Shown one piece after another: positions 17,600 to 26,754 of a stretch of DNA of 64,000 nt. Made by a program: the position numbers and the translations under genes. Positions within the stretch are counted from its first letter, which is position 1; each line of letters opens with the position of its first letter. Source of the stretch: Lachnospiraceae bacterium UBA3632 (lineage in GTDB: Bacteria > Bacillota > Clostridia > Lachnospirales > Lachnospiraceae); NCBI GenBank assembly GCA_002373975.1, contig DFKZ01000056.1:92112-156111 (forward strand). The letters are read 5' to 3'. Under the pieces are notes generated by a model. It was not told the DNA's origin. It saw nothing but the letters and a program-made list of their open reading frames with translations, and ran no database searches.

Positions 17600-18541
17600 A
17601 TGAAAAAAGCAGCCCGTGAACAAATACGCTCGGTTGAAAAGCGTCATACAAGCCGGAAAAAGGTTATACGTATCATATGCATGAGCATAGCAACGGTGCT
17701 TACAGCGGTCATTTCGCTTTTGTTCCTGATGCCTATCGTGCTTACGATCACCAATTCCTTCATGTCACCTACGGAATTCACGGCTAACTACGGAGCAATA
17801 TTCGCCACAACCAAATCCGGCGGAAGGCAGTTTGTGTCGGAACTGGTTAACCTTAAATTCATACCGGATATCGTGAGCTTTAATCAGTATGGAACCGTGC
17901 TTTTAAGAAGCCCCGAATACCTGTTGAAATTCTGGAATTCGGTTATACTTGTCGTTCCGATAATGATATTCCAGCTTGCGATAGCAGCACTTGCGGGATA
18001 TGGTTTTTACAGGTATAAAGGAAAGATAAGGGGAGTGATATTTTTTGCATATATCATCCTGATGCTGATGCCTTATCAGGTAACGCTGGTTCCCAACTAT
18101 CTTGTGACCAGCAAGCTTGGGATATTGGATACATATTGGGCGATATGGCTGCCGGGTATTTTTTCACCGTTTTCGGTGTATCTTATTACAAAGTATATGA
18201 ACAGGATTCCTGTATCCTGCATTGAAGCCGCGCAGATAGACGGTGCGGGAGAGTGGAAGGTGTTTTCAAGGATATGCCTGCCGCTCTGCAAGGGAATAAT
18301 AATGTCCACGGGAATACTTGTTTTTATAGATTATTGGAACATGGTAGAGCAGCCGCTTATCCTGCTTTCTGATCCGGAAAAGTATCCGCTTTCGGTATAT
18401 TTAAGTAAGATCAATTCCGGTGAAGTGAGCCTGGCATTTGCGGTGGCCACAATATATCTGATACCTACACTTCTTGTGTTCCTGTACGGAGAGGAATATC
18501 TGGTAGAAGGTATCACATATCAGGGCGGAGTTAAGCAGTAG
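17600..18541 (+). CDS. Carbohydrate ABC importer permease (MalG/UgpE type)
   Basis: A 313-residue membrane protein with about six helices. It carries a canonical EAA loop, EAAQIDGAGEWKVFSRICLP, and the typical C-terminal GITYQGGVKQ-like end of this family (usually ...GLTAGAVKG). An unusual loop of about 50 residues follows the first helix (about 55-110). It pairs with the MalF-type protein encoded 36 bp upstream. The HlyD-like gene begins 31 bp downstream, so the operon continues. Confidence 0.88.
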   Translation: MKKAAREQIRSVEKRHTSRKKVIRIICMSIATVLTAVISLLFLMPIVLTITNSFMSPTEFTANYGAIFATTKSGGRQFVSELVNLKFIPDIVSFNQYGTVLLRSPEYLLKFWNSVILVVPIMIFQLAIAALAGYGFYRYKGKIRGVIFFAYIILMLMPYQVTLVPNYLVTSKLGILDTYWAIWLPGIFSPFSVYLITKYMNRIPVSCIEAAQIDGAGEWKVFSRICLPLCKGIIMSTGILVFIDYWNMVEQPLILLSDPEKYPLSVYLSKINSGEVSLAFAVATIYLIPTLLVFLYGEEYLVEGITYQGGVKQ

Positions 18542-18572
18542 GTTGAAACGACGAAAGGAAGAGAGTTTAGTC

Positions 18573-20582
18573 ATGGCCGAAGAGATTAAGAAGACCAACA
18601 TACCGGCGAAAAAAGAAGAAATAGATCCGCAGGAAAAGAGCTTCAAAAGGCGAAAGGATCTGATCAAGAATTTTATAATCGTATTTCTTGTTGTGATGCT
18701 TGTGCTCACATTTTTTTCAAATACGATAATGAATCATTCACTTCCGCAGGTGGCTGTTCAGTATATTCAGCCCGGCAGTATCACTTCGGTTATAAGAGGT
18801 GAGGGAATTGTTGAGAGCGGCGATCCATACAGCGTAATGGTCAAGCAGCAGAAGACTGTAAGCAAGGTGCTTGTAAAGGTCGGCGCAGTCGTTCATGAGG
18901 GAGATATACTTGTATCGCTCGACGGAGAGGAAAGCGAAGAATTAAAAACTGCCAAGAAAGCTCTTGAAGATGCAGAAGATGCTCTCGATGCAGCTAAGGA
19001 TGCATATAATAAAGCGCTTCTTTCCGATGAAGTTACTAATGCAATCATATCCTCATCGCAGGGTGAACTTAATATTGATGAATTAAGAAGAAGAATTACA
19101 AATGCGCAGAACGCAGTGACGGCAGCTGAAAATGAAGTAAAAGAGTGCCAGAAGAATTATGATGCTATCAATAATCAGATAAGCATTTTAAGTGCAGCAT
19201 ATGTTTCTGAAGGTTCAAAAGCACAGGTTGAAAAGCTTAAGGCGGAATATGATAACGCTCAAGCTGCGCTCGAAACCGCTGCAACAAATCTTACCGCTGC
19301 TCAGGCTGATCTTACAGCTGCAAACACGGCGTTAAGTGCTGCTCAGGGGGCTGTTGCTGTAGCTGAATCAGAAAAAGATGCAGCACAAGCTGAGTTAGAT
19401 AGATTAAATGATTTTAAGGGTATAATGGATAAAAGACAGGCACATATAGATGATCCCTTGAAACCAGCTCTAGATCCAGACGAACAAGAGATATTTGACG
19501 AAACTGTAAGTGCCGATCCTGATATACTTAATCAGATTACTAATCGCATAACAGTTGCAACGGCAAATCTTAGTCTTGCCACACAAGCATATAATGACGC
19601 AGTTTTAGATGCCCCATCAAATATTGCATCAGCTCAGGCTCAAGTTACTGCTGCTACTACAGCAAAAAATAACGCTCAGACAGCGTACGATAACGCAAAC
19701 GCTGCCTGCACGAAAGCTAAAGAAGCATATGAAACCGCAAAAGCTCAGAACGATTCAGGCGAAATAAATAATTCAGATACTCTTTCCAATTTAAAGTATC
19801 AACTTGAAGTTGCGGGAGTATCACTTACAAATGCTAAGAATAAACTGGCTGAAAAAGAAGAGGCATTAAAAGATATTGTTGGTGATATAGGCCAGATGGA
19901 GACCTTAAATAGTCTTAAGAAAGAGGTCGACAAGAAGAAAGAAGATGTTGATAAGCAGAAGGAAGAAGTTGCAAAGATAGAAACCGAATCGTCGGCAGAA
20001 GATGTAAAAGCTCCCATCAGCGGAACCATTCTTTCCGTAAATGTTACATCCGGAAAGAAGACCAGCCTTGATGATCCCGTAGTTACCATTCAGCCTGAAG
20101 GACAGGGCTTTACCATGAGCTTCTCGGTTGATAATGATAAGGCCAAGACCATCACAGTAGGCGATGAAGCTACCGTTACCAATTCCTGGTGGTACAATGA
20201 TGTGACCGGTGTTGTTGCCACTGTAAGACCCGATCCCAATGATGCCAACAGAAAGAAGCTTGTCACTCTCAATCTGCAGGGCAGCCTTACAGCGGGACAG
20301 ACACTTACCATGTCAATCAATTCAAAGACATCAAATTACGACATGATCGTTCCATCAAGCGCACTTAAGAACGATAATAAGGGTGATTACGTGCTGGTTG
20401 TAGAGTCGAAATCAAGCCCTCTCGGAAACAGATATTTTGCTGTCAGATATGATGTAGAGATACTTGCAACGGACGATATCCAGACTGCGATAAAGGGCGC
20501 ATTTGAAGGCTATGAGCCTGTTGTTACAACAGCAACCAAGGATATAACCGAAGGTCAGCAGATAAGGCTGTCGGAGAATTAA
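18573..20582 (+). CDS. HlyD/MacA-family membrane fusion (adaptor) protein with very long coiled coil
   Basis: A 669-residue protein. A cytoplasmic N-terminus and one membrane segment (about 32-50) are followed by the first half of a lipoyl-like domain (about 85-120: VSKVLVKVGAVVHEGDILV). Then comes an Ala/Glu/Lys-rich alpha-helical hairpin of roughly 350 residues (about 120-475), the second lipoyl half (DVKAPISGTILSVNVTSGKK) and beta-barrel domains. This is the order of MacA/HlyD adaptors, which normally work with MacB- or HlyB-type exporters. Here the upstream genes are importer permeases. The hairpin region (about 19000-19900) is more AT-rich than its flanks. ATG 18573 is preferred over TTG 18543 because AGGAAGAGAG precedes it at the right distance. 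The stop overlaps the next ATG (TAATG). Confidence 0.85.
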   Translation: MAEEIKKTNIPAKKEEIDPQEKSFKRRKDLIKNFIIVFLVVMLVLTFFSNTIMNHSLPQVAVQYIQPGSITSVIRGEGIVESGDPYSVMVKQQKTVSKVLVKVGAVVHEGDILVSLDGEESEELKTAKKALEDAEDALDAAKDAYNKALLSDEVTNAIISSSQGELNIDELRRRITNAQNAVTAAENEVKECQKNYDAINNQISILSAAYVSEGSKAQVEKLKAEYDNAQAALETAATNLTAAQADLTAANTALSAAQGAVAVAESEKDAAQAELDRLNDFKGIMDKRQAHIDDPLKPALDPDEQEIFDETVSADPDILNQITNRITVATANLSLATQAYNDAVLDAPSNIASAQAQVTAATTAKNNAQTAYDNANAACTKAKEAYETAKAQNDSGEINNSDTLSNLKYQLEVAGVSLTNAKNKLAEKEEALKDIVGDIGQMETLNSLKKEVDKKKEDVDKQKEEVAKIETESSAEDVKAPISGTILSVNVTSGKKTSLDDPVVTIQPEGQGFTMSFSVDNDKAKTITVGDEATVTNSWWYNDVTGVVATVRPDPNDANRKKLVTLNLQGSLTAGQTLTMSINSKTSNYDMIVPSSALKNDNKGDYVLVVESKSSPLGNRYFAVRYDVEILATDDIQTAIKGAFEGYEPVVTTATKDITEGQQIRLSEN

Positions 20583-21649
20583 TGGAAGTCAAAGGTCTAA
20601 GCAGGATAAAGTTAATATTTTTGATCTCTGCAGGTGCCGGATTACTTATAGCTCTGATACTGAGAATCGTTTCGCTTTCGATCATATCAAAGGTGCCGGG
20701 AGCGAAGGTGGCTGAAAAATGGGCAAAGGAAGGTGGATATTCCCATATTTCCGCATATTTTACTCCCGATGCCGGAGTCGAAGCCGATACGCTTAAATAT
20801 CTTCATTTTCAGATAGAAGAAAAGCTGAATGCGGAATCCATCACCACCGATGAGCAGAATCCCAATGCCAGACTTACGGAGAGCTGCTTTGCTGCAAACG
20901 GAACCATTGCGGTATCAAGCAAAAAGGCGAATGTAACTCTTAATGCGGTGGGAGTAAGCGGAGATTATTTCAACATTCATCCGCAGGAAATGCTGACGGG
21001 AGTGTATTTTTCCGATTCCGATCTGAATGAAGATTATTGCATAATCGACCGATCGGCGGCATGGAAGCTGTACGGATCCCCCGATGTGGCAGGGCAGATA
21101 CTTTATGTGGGTGATAAACCTCTGGTGGTAAGGGGCGTGTTTGAACAGCCACAGGACAAGCTCAGCTTCGCCGCGGGAGCAAGACAGGATTTTTGTTATG
21201 TATCGTATAATTATCTTAAGGATAACGGAACGATATACGGCGTGTCTTCGTACGATATAGTGATGCCGAATCCTGTTACGGGGTATGCGATGACCAAGGT
21301 CAAAGGCATGCTTTCGGCGAATGAAGATAAAATAGATCTTATAGAAAACACCAAGCGCTTTTCCATCATGAACAGCCTTAAGAATCTCAAGGGAGTTTTT
21401 TACAGGTCAATGAGGACCAAGGCTGTGGTTTATCCCTGGTGGGAGAATGTGGCAAGGAACAAAGCGGATATAGTCTCGGTTCTGACGTTGTTTTTTGTAA
21501 TAATGTTAAGCTACGCGGGACTGGTTGTTTTAGCATTGGCAGTTATACTTTTCATACAGAACAAAGACTTGATAGGGCATCAATTTGTAAAGCTTTATGA
21601 GTGGATAAGCAGTCTTATCGCTTATAAAAAAAGAGAGGAAGGATTATGA
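20582..21649 (+). CDS. MacB periplasmic-core-like protein with two membrane segments
   Basis: A 355-residue protein. A first membrane helix (about 10-32) is followed by an extracellular domain of about 260 residues and a second helix (about 300-325), then a short basic tail. Elements such as GVSGDYFNIHPQEMLTG, VYFSDSDL, CIIDRSAAWKLYG and VVRGVF match the MacB periplasmic core domain found in MacB/FtsX-type exporters. A true MacB has four helices and a fused ATPase; this protein has neither the last FtsX helices nor an ATPase. It is coupled to the HlyD-like gene (TAATG overlap) and to the binding protein gene (4-bp ATGA overlap), which argues for a stable complex. The function is unknown. Confidence 0.65.
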   Translation: MEVKGLSRIKLIFLISAGAGLLIALILRIVSLSIISKVPGAKVAEKWAKEGGYSHISAYFTPDAGVEADTLKYLHFQIEEKLNAESITTDEQNPNARLTESCFAANGTIAVSSKKANVTLNAVGVSGDYFNIHPQEMLTGVYFSDSDLNEDYCIIDRSAAWKLYGSPDVAGQILYVGDKPLVVRGVFEQPQDKLSFAAGARQDFCYVSYNYLKDNGTIYGVSSYDIVMPNPVTGYAMTKVKGMLSANEDKIDLIENTKRFSIMNSLKNLKGVFYRSMRTKAVVYPWWENVARNKADIVSVLTLFFVIMLSYAGLVVLALAVILFIQNKDLIGHQFVKLYEWISSLIAYKKREEGL

Positions 21650-24237
21650 AAAATAAAACGTTAGTAAAGGTGGTTTCTTTTATCCTGGCAGGAGTTATGA
21701 CCCTTGGAATGACAGGATGTAAAAAGGACGGGAACGGTAACAGTCCGTTTAATAACGGATCATCAAATAAGAAGCAGGACGCTGCTGTTGCACAGGCTTC
21801 AAAGCAGGGAGTGTTTACCTACGACAGGATAGAATTAACATCTGCCGACAGCGCGTACATGCAGTTTTATTCCATGGGTCAGGTTGGAAATGAAGTGGCT
21901 GTTATCTACAGCATATATGAAAATGATACCAATCTTATGGTTCCGTATCTTGCAAAGGTCGACCTGACCGGTAAGCTGGTATCCGATACAAAGCTCACAA
22001 TGCCTGATCTTACACGTTATCTTCCCGAGAATTACGAGGAGATAAAGGCTGCGGTTGATGCTGCAAACAGTTACTATGAAGAAGGCGGAGAAGAGGACGG
22101 ACCCATCGCATTATACGATGACAAAACTTCCCAGGAAGAGTCTGAATCTTCAGAGGACGGAGTTGTTTCCAGGGAGGGTGAAGCGACAGAAGAATCAGAG
22201 ATTTCCACTGAAGATGTCATTACGGAAGATGATTATAGTTTCAATGATACATATTGGTGGGAGAATAACTATTTCAACAGATTCCTTCTGCTGGACGAGT
22301 GCATCGTGGGCGTGATGGAATATGATTATAATTATTCATACAACGGAGAGAGCGGATATACCACCAAGATGCTTGTATGTGGCTGGGGTTATGACGGAAG
22401 CTGCCTGTGGGATGTAGATCTTAATGAGGAGCTTGCTTCCGAAAATGTCTATGCCAACTTCATGTTCCATGTAGATAATGAAGTCATCATTTATACCGAG
22501 AATTACTCCGAAACAGCCGGAAACAGTAATAAAGTCGTTTACATCGGAAACACCGGTACGGTTTATCAGAAAAAGGATATTCCTTCCGGAAGTGTAACGG
22601 TCACAAATGTTATTACCCTCAAAGACGGTAAAGCGGTAGCATTTTACTATGACAATAATTACAACTCAGGCTGTGCATATTTCGATACGAACACTCTTAC
22701 AGTCGGTGAAAAGTTGACAGTTCCCTCTGTGCTTATCAACTCCGGATACAATGTTCAGCCCGGTATTGACAGCGACTTTATCTTCTCCAACAACTACGGA
22801 CTTTACACAGTAAATATAGGTGACGAAGAAGCAAAAGAGTACATGAACTGCATCAACTCCGACCTTGACGGATATGCCGTAAACTACTTTGCGATGATCG
22901 ATTCCGAGACATTTATCGGAGCATACAGCGACAGTGATTACAATTCCTGTCTTGCATTCTTTAAGCATGTCGATCCTTCTACTATTCCCGACAAAAAGGT
23001 TATTTCAATGGCTGTATACTGGGTCAGCGGAGATGTAAGAAAGCGTGTAATTGATTTTAATAAGACAAACTCTGAGTACAGGATCGTTATCACGGATTAC
23101 TCCCAGTATGCGACAGATGAGGATTGGACTGCGGGATATACAAGGCTTAACAACGATATTCTTTCCGGAAAAGTTCCTGACATCATTTATGCGGATGAAG
23201 GAACCCTTGATCTTGCAAGCTACGCAAAAAAGGGCCTTCTTGTAGATGTTGATGAACTTATCGCAAATGATGAGGAGCTTTCAAAGAACAGCTACCTTAC
23301 AAATGTATTTGATGCTTTTGCTGTAGGCGGAAAGCATTATAAGATCATTCCGTCATTTTCGTATACCGGATACATGGCAGGAAAGAGATTCGTTGGAGAC
23401 AAGAACTCATGGACCATCTCGGAGTGCATAGAGTTTATGAAGAATGCTCCGGCAGGTACATCTCTTGTTGAGTACCCTACACGTGACGCATTCATCAATT
23501 CGGTAATGTCGATAGACGGAAGCGAATTTATTGATGTGGAGACAGGTAAATGCGATTTTCAGAGTGATGATTTTATAAACGCGCTGGAGTATGCATCCAA
23601 GCTCCCCACAGATTCGGAATGGAATGAGGAAGATTATTATGAGGATTACGCTTTGAAATTCCGAAGCGGTAAGGTAATCCTTTTTAACACCTCTATATAT
23701 AATCTTCAGGATGTACAGATGACTAACTACCAGTATTTCGACGGAGAAGGCGTGCTCATAGGATTCCCTTCAAGAACGGGAGAATCCGGGATCATCTCGT
23801 GCTCAACTACACCCTGCGTTATCGCTAAGGGAGCCTGCACTGAAGGCGCATGGGAGTTTGAAAGATATTATCTTACTCAGGAGTATCAGGATACCCTTCA
23901 GTACGATATCCCCGTTCTGGAATCATCATTTGATAAGTGGGCAGCCAAGGGACTTGAAAGACCTTATTGGGAGGATGAGAACGGAAACAAAAACTACTAT
24001 GACAACACTTACTACGTAGACGGAGTAGAGTATACCGTACCCGTTATGACGCAGCAGGAAGTTGATTATTATGTAAATATTATCAAGAATTGCAGAAAAA
24101 CATGGTACAATAATCAGCAGATTACGTCTATAATAGAGGAAGAGGCTTCAGCGTGCTTCTCGGGACAGAAGTCGGCGGCAGAAGTAGCCGGCATCATCCA
24201 GAGCCGCGTCCAGCTCTATATCAACGAAAACAAGTAA
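21646..24237 (+). CDS. Very large solute-binding lipoprotein with an extra N-terminal beta domain
   Basis: An 863-residue lipoprotein. The signal peptide ends in a lipobox (LGMTG|C). Residues about 40-440 form a beta-rich region rich in Tyr, Asn and Asp with short repeated strand motifs, suggesting a beta-propeller-like fold; it contains an acidic Ser/Glu insert at about 150-200. Residues about 445-863 are a family 1 extracellular solute-binding domain (VISMAVYWVSGDVRKRV, VPDIIYADEGTLDLASYAKKG). Typical family members are about 420-450 residues, so this is roughly double. It is the last gene of the five-gene operon and is translationally coupled to the MacB-like gene. The ligand is unknown; oligosaccharide is likely given the permeases. 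Confidence 0.82.
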   Translation: MKNKTLVKVVSFILAGVMTLGMTGCKKDGNGNSPFNNGSSNKKQDAAVAQASKQGVFTYDRIELTSADSAYMQFYSMGQVGNEVAVIYSIYENDTNLMVPYLAKVDLTGKLVSDTKLTMPDLTRYLPENYEEIKAAVDAANSYYEEGGEEDGPIALYDDKTSQEESESSEDGVVSREGEATEESEISTEDVITEDDYSFNDTYWWENNYFNRFLLLDECIVGVMEYDYNYSYNGESGYTTKMLVCGWGYDGSCLWDVDLNEELASENVYANFMFHVDNEVIIYTENYSETAGNSNKVVYIGNTGTVYQKKDIPSGSVTVTNVITLKDGKAVAFYYDNNYNSGCAYFDTNTLTVGEKLTVPSVLINSGYNVQPGIDSDFIFSNNYGLYTVNIGDEEAKEYMNCINSDLDGYAVNYFAMIDSETFIGAYSDSDYNSCLAFFKHVDPSTIPDKKVISMAVYWVSGDVRKRVIDFNKTNSEYRIVITDYSQYATDEDWTAGYTRLNNDILSGKVPDIIYADEGTLDLASYAKKGLLVDVDELIANDEELSKNSYLTNVFDAFAVGGKHYKIIPSFSYTGYMAGKRFVGDKNSWTISECIEFMKNAPAGTSLVEYPTRDAFINSVMSIDGSEFIDVETGKCDFQSDDFINALEYASKLPTDSEWNEEDYYEDYALKFRSGKVILFNTSIYNLQDVQMTNYQYFDGEGVLIGFPSRTGESGIISCSTTPCVIAKGACTEGAWEFERYYLTQEYQDTLQYDIPVLESSFDKWAAKGLERPYWEDENGNKNYYDNTYYVDGVEYTVPVMTQQEVDYYVNIIKNCRKTWYNNQQITSIIEEEASACFSGQKSAAEVAGIIQSRVQLYINENK

Positions 24238-24253
24238 GAGAGGATCAATTAAC

Positions 24254-25810
24254 ATGAGCAAGAAACCTGTTGTACTACTTATCCTTGACGGTTATGGGAT
24301 CAACGAAAAAGAAGAAGGAAATGCGATCCTGCAGGCCAATACACCGGTGATGGATTCCCTTAAAAAGAATTATCCCTTTGTGCAGGGTAATGCAAGCGGA
24401 ATGGCAGTAGGGCTTCCCGACGGCCAGATGGGAAATTCCGAGGTAGGCCACCTCAATATGGGAGCCGGAAGGATCGTTTATCAGGAGCTTACCCGTATCA
24501 CCAAGGAGATACAGGACGGCACATTCTTTGAGAACCCCGAGCTAAAGAAGGCTATGAAGAATTGCCGTGACAATAATTCATCCCTGCATTGCTACGGACT
24601 TCTTTCCGACGGCGGTGTACACAGCCACAATACACACCTTTACGGTCTGCTTGAGATGGCTAAGCGCGAGGGACTTGAAAAGGTATATGTTCACTGTTTC
24701 CTTGACGGAAGAGACACTCCGCCTCAGTCAGCCAAGGGCTTTGCAGAGGATCTTGAAGCGGAGATGAAAAAGATCGGCGTAGGAAAGATCGCATCCGTTC
24801 ACGGCAGATATTATGCAATGGACAGAGACAATAACTACGACCGTGTCGAGAAGGCATATTTAGCTCTCACACAGGGCATCGGAAACGAGGCAGAGAGCGC
24901 ATCCGCAGGAATCCAGGCTTCCTATGATGCCGGAGTAAATGATGAATTCGTAGTTCCTTTCGTAGTAAAGGAAAACGGCGCACCCGTTGCCACCATTCAG
25001 GATGGCGATTCCATCGTATTTTTCAACTTCCGTCCCGACAGAGCGCGTGAGATCACTCACTGCTTCTGCGATGATGAGTTTGATAAGTTTGACAGAGGTC
25101 CCAGGAAGAACGTTGTATATGTATGCTTCTCGGAGTATGATCCTCTTATTCCCAATCACGAAGTGGCATTTAAGAAAGTGGAAGTTACCAACACATTCGG
25201 CGAGTGGCTTGCTGCAAACGGAAAGCGTCAGGCGCGTATCGCCGAGACAGAGAAGTATGCTCATGTAACATTCTTCTTTAACGGCGGAGTGGAGACACCC
25301 AACGAGGGAGAGGACAGGATCCTTGTTGATTCACCCAAGTATGTTCCCACATACGATAAAAAGCCCCGTATGAGCTGTTATACCGTGTGCGACAAGCTTT
25401 CGGAAGCGATCACCAAGAAGGACGAAGACGGAACCCCTTACTATGATGTTATCATCTGTAACTTCGCGAACCCCGATATGGTAGGTCATACCGGTGTGCT
25501 CGAGGCAGCAAAGGAAGCTATCGAGGTGGTTGATAAGTGCGTAGGCGAAGTTGTAAACTTTGTAAATGAGGTTGGCGGAGTGCTCTTTATCTGTGCCGAT
25601 CACGGTAATGCAGAGCAGCTGATCGATTACGAGACAGGAGAGCCCTGGACCGCTCACACCACCAATCCCGTGCCTTTCATCCTTATCGGTGCAGGAGATG
25701 TAAAGCTCAGAGAGGGCGGATGCCTTGCAGACATCATCCCCACACTCATCGACGTGATGGGAGAAAAGCAGCCTGCGGAAATGACCGGAAAGACCCTTAT
25801 CGTTCATTAA
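24254..25810 (+). CDS. gpmI: 2,3-bisphosphoglycerate-independent phosphoglycerate mutase
   Basis: A 518-residue cytoplasmic enzyme of the alkaline phosphatase superfamily that interconverts 3- and 2-phosphoglycerate in glycolysis. The N-terminal metal site LLILDGYG, the active-site serine loop GQMGNSEVGHLNMGAGR and the later metal-binding blocks (NFANPDMVGHTG, ADHGNAEQL, HTTNPVPFI) are all present. The length matches the family (about 510). It begins 16 bp after the binding-protein gene with AGAGAGGATC as ribosome site, so partial read-through from the transporter operon is possible. It is followed by a candidate promoter for secG. Confidence 0.97.
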   Translation: MSKKPVVLLILDGYGINEKEEGNAILQANTPVMDSLKKNYPFVQGNASGMAVGLPDGQMGNSEVGHLNMGAGRIVYQELTRITKEIQDGTFFENPELKKAMKNCRDNNSSLHCYGLLSDGGVHSHNTHLYGLLEMAKREGLEKVYVHCFLDGRDTPPQSAKGFAEDLEAEMKKIGVGKIASVHGRYYAMDRDNNYDRVEKAYLALTQGIGNEAESASAGIQASYDAGVNDEFVVPFVVKENGAPVATIQDGDSIVFFNFRPDRAREITHCFCDDEFDKFDRGPRKNVVYVCFSEYDPLIPNHEVAFKKVEVTNTFGEWLAANGKRQARIAETEKYAHVTFFFNGGVETPNEGEDRILVDSPKYVPTYDKKPRMSCYTVCDKLSEAITKKDEDGTPYYDVIICNFANPDMVGHTGVLEAAKEAIEVVDKCVGEVVNFVNEVGGVLFICADHGNAEQLIDYETGEPWTAHTTNPVPFILIGAGDVKLREGGCLADIIPTLIDVMGEKQPAEMTGKTLIVH

Positions 25811-25817
25811 AAAAGGC

Positions 25818-25846
25818 TTGCATTATCCCTCCATCTGTGGTAATCT
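25818..25846 (+). promoter_or_regulatory. Candidate promoter for secG-smpB
   Basis: TTGCAT (25818-25823), a 17-bp spacer and TAATCT (25841-25846), 80 bp upstream of secG. Four of six bases match at each hexamer. Confidence 0.4.
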
Positions 25847-25927
25847 AATGAAGTTGACGGCGAAAGCCGATATATTCAGTGGATTGAACTAAGAGTTTAT
25901 TTACAAAAGCTTCAAAGAGGTTTTAAA

Positions 25928-26164
25928 ATGGTATTAAGAATAATTCTTACAGTTGTATTTATAATAGTTTGTCTTGCTCTTACTCTTATAGTACTTATGC
26001 AGGAAGGTAAATCCGCCGGTCTCGGTGCGGTTGCCGGAGCAGCAGAGAGTTACTGGGGCAAGAACAAGGGACGCTCGATGGAGGGCAATCTTGTTAAGAT
26101 AACCAAGGTTCTTGCGGTTCTGTTTCTTCTGATCGCTATAGTTTTGAACCTCAAGGTTTTCTAA
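25928..26164 (+). CDS. secG: Preprotein translocase subunit SecG
   Basis: A 78-residue membrane protein with two helices (about 3-21 and 57-76) joined by the conserved cytoplasmic loop (VLMQEGKSAGLGA, then GAAESYWGKNKGRS). It is the small accessory subunit of the SecYEG channel. The ribosome site AAAGAGG lies 7 bp before the ATG. A strong terminator follows 11 bp after the stop, so smpB downstream probably relies on read-through or its own signals. Confidence 0.95.
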   Translation: MVLRIILTVVFIIVCLALTLIVLMQEGKSAGLGAVAGAAESYWGKNKGRSMEGNLVKITKVLAVLFLLIAIVLNLKVF

Positions 26165-26175
26165 AAGATGATTTC

Positions 26176-26205
26176 AAAGCACTCCTCGAATGAGGAGTGC
26201 TTTTT
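26176..26205 (+). terminator. Rho-independent terminator after secG
   Basis: A perfect 12-bp stem (26176-26187 with 26192-26203), loop GAAT, ending in five T residues. The T-run overlaps the 5' arm of the large inverted repeat that follows. Confidence 0.9.
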
Positions 26206-26245
26206 ACTTTACAGGAAATTGCCATGCATTTTCCTGTAAAGTAAA
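26203..26245. repeat. Perfect 16-bp inverted repeat upstream of smpB
   Basis: Arms 26203-26218 and 26230-26245 are perfectly complementary and separated by 11 bases (TTGCCATGCAT). The 5' arm shares three bases with the secG terminator T-run, so the two hairpins partly compete. It ends 29 bp before the smpB start. It has no T-run of its own on either strand. Confidence 0.8.
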
Positions 26246-26274
26246 CGCTCCGCGAGGATGCGAGGTGTATAACC

Positions 26275-26751
26275 ATGGCGGAAAAGAAGGAGTCATCGCG
26301 GCTCATTGCAAACAATAAAAAAGCATATCATGACTTTTTCATAGACGAGACTTACGAGTGCGGAATAGAGCTGGTCGGAACGGAGGTAAAATCCCTTCGC
26401 GGCGGCAAGTGCAGCATCAAGGAAGCATGGGTCAGAATAGATGACCACAGTGAAGTCTGGATCTACGGAATGAATATCAGCCCGTACGAAAAGGGAAATA
26501 TCTTTAACAAAGATCCCCTCAGGGTGCGTAAGCTTTTGATGCACAAGGCTGAAATAAATAAACTGCTTGGAAAAACCAAGGAAAAGGGTTATACTTTAGT
26601 TCCGACGGAAGTGTATTTTTCCAGAGGTAAGGTAAAGGTAAAGATCGGGCTTGCCAGAGGTAAAAAGCTCTATGACAAGCGCGAGGATATAGCCAGGAAG
26701 GATCAGAAGCGCGAAGCGGAGAGAGACTTTAAGGTTAAGCTAAAAATTTAA
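26275..26751 (+). CDS. smpB: SsrA-binding protein SmpB
   Basis: A 158-residue protein that binds the tRNA-like end of tmRNA and delivers it to stalled ribosomes. The family pattern is complete: IANNKKAYHDFFI, ELVGTEVKSLRGGKCSIKE, MNISPYEKGN, the central KLLGKTKEKGYTLVPTEVY, and the basic C-terminal tail GKKLYDKREDIARKDQKRE that enters the mRNA channel. Ribosome site GCGAGGTG precedes the ATG. The tmRNA gene begins only three bases after its stop, a very tight arrangement. Confidence 0.97.
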   Translation: MAEKKESSRLIANNKKAYHDFFIDETYECGIELVGTEVKSLRGGKCSIKEAWVRIDDHSEVWIYGMNISPYEKGNIFNKDPLRVRKLLMHKAEINKLLGKTKEKGYTLVPTEVYFSRGKVKVKIGLARGKKLYDKREDIARKDQKREAERDFKVKLKI

Positions 26752-26754
26752 TAA

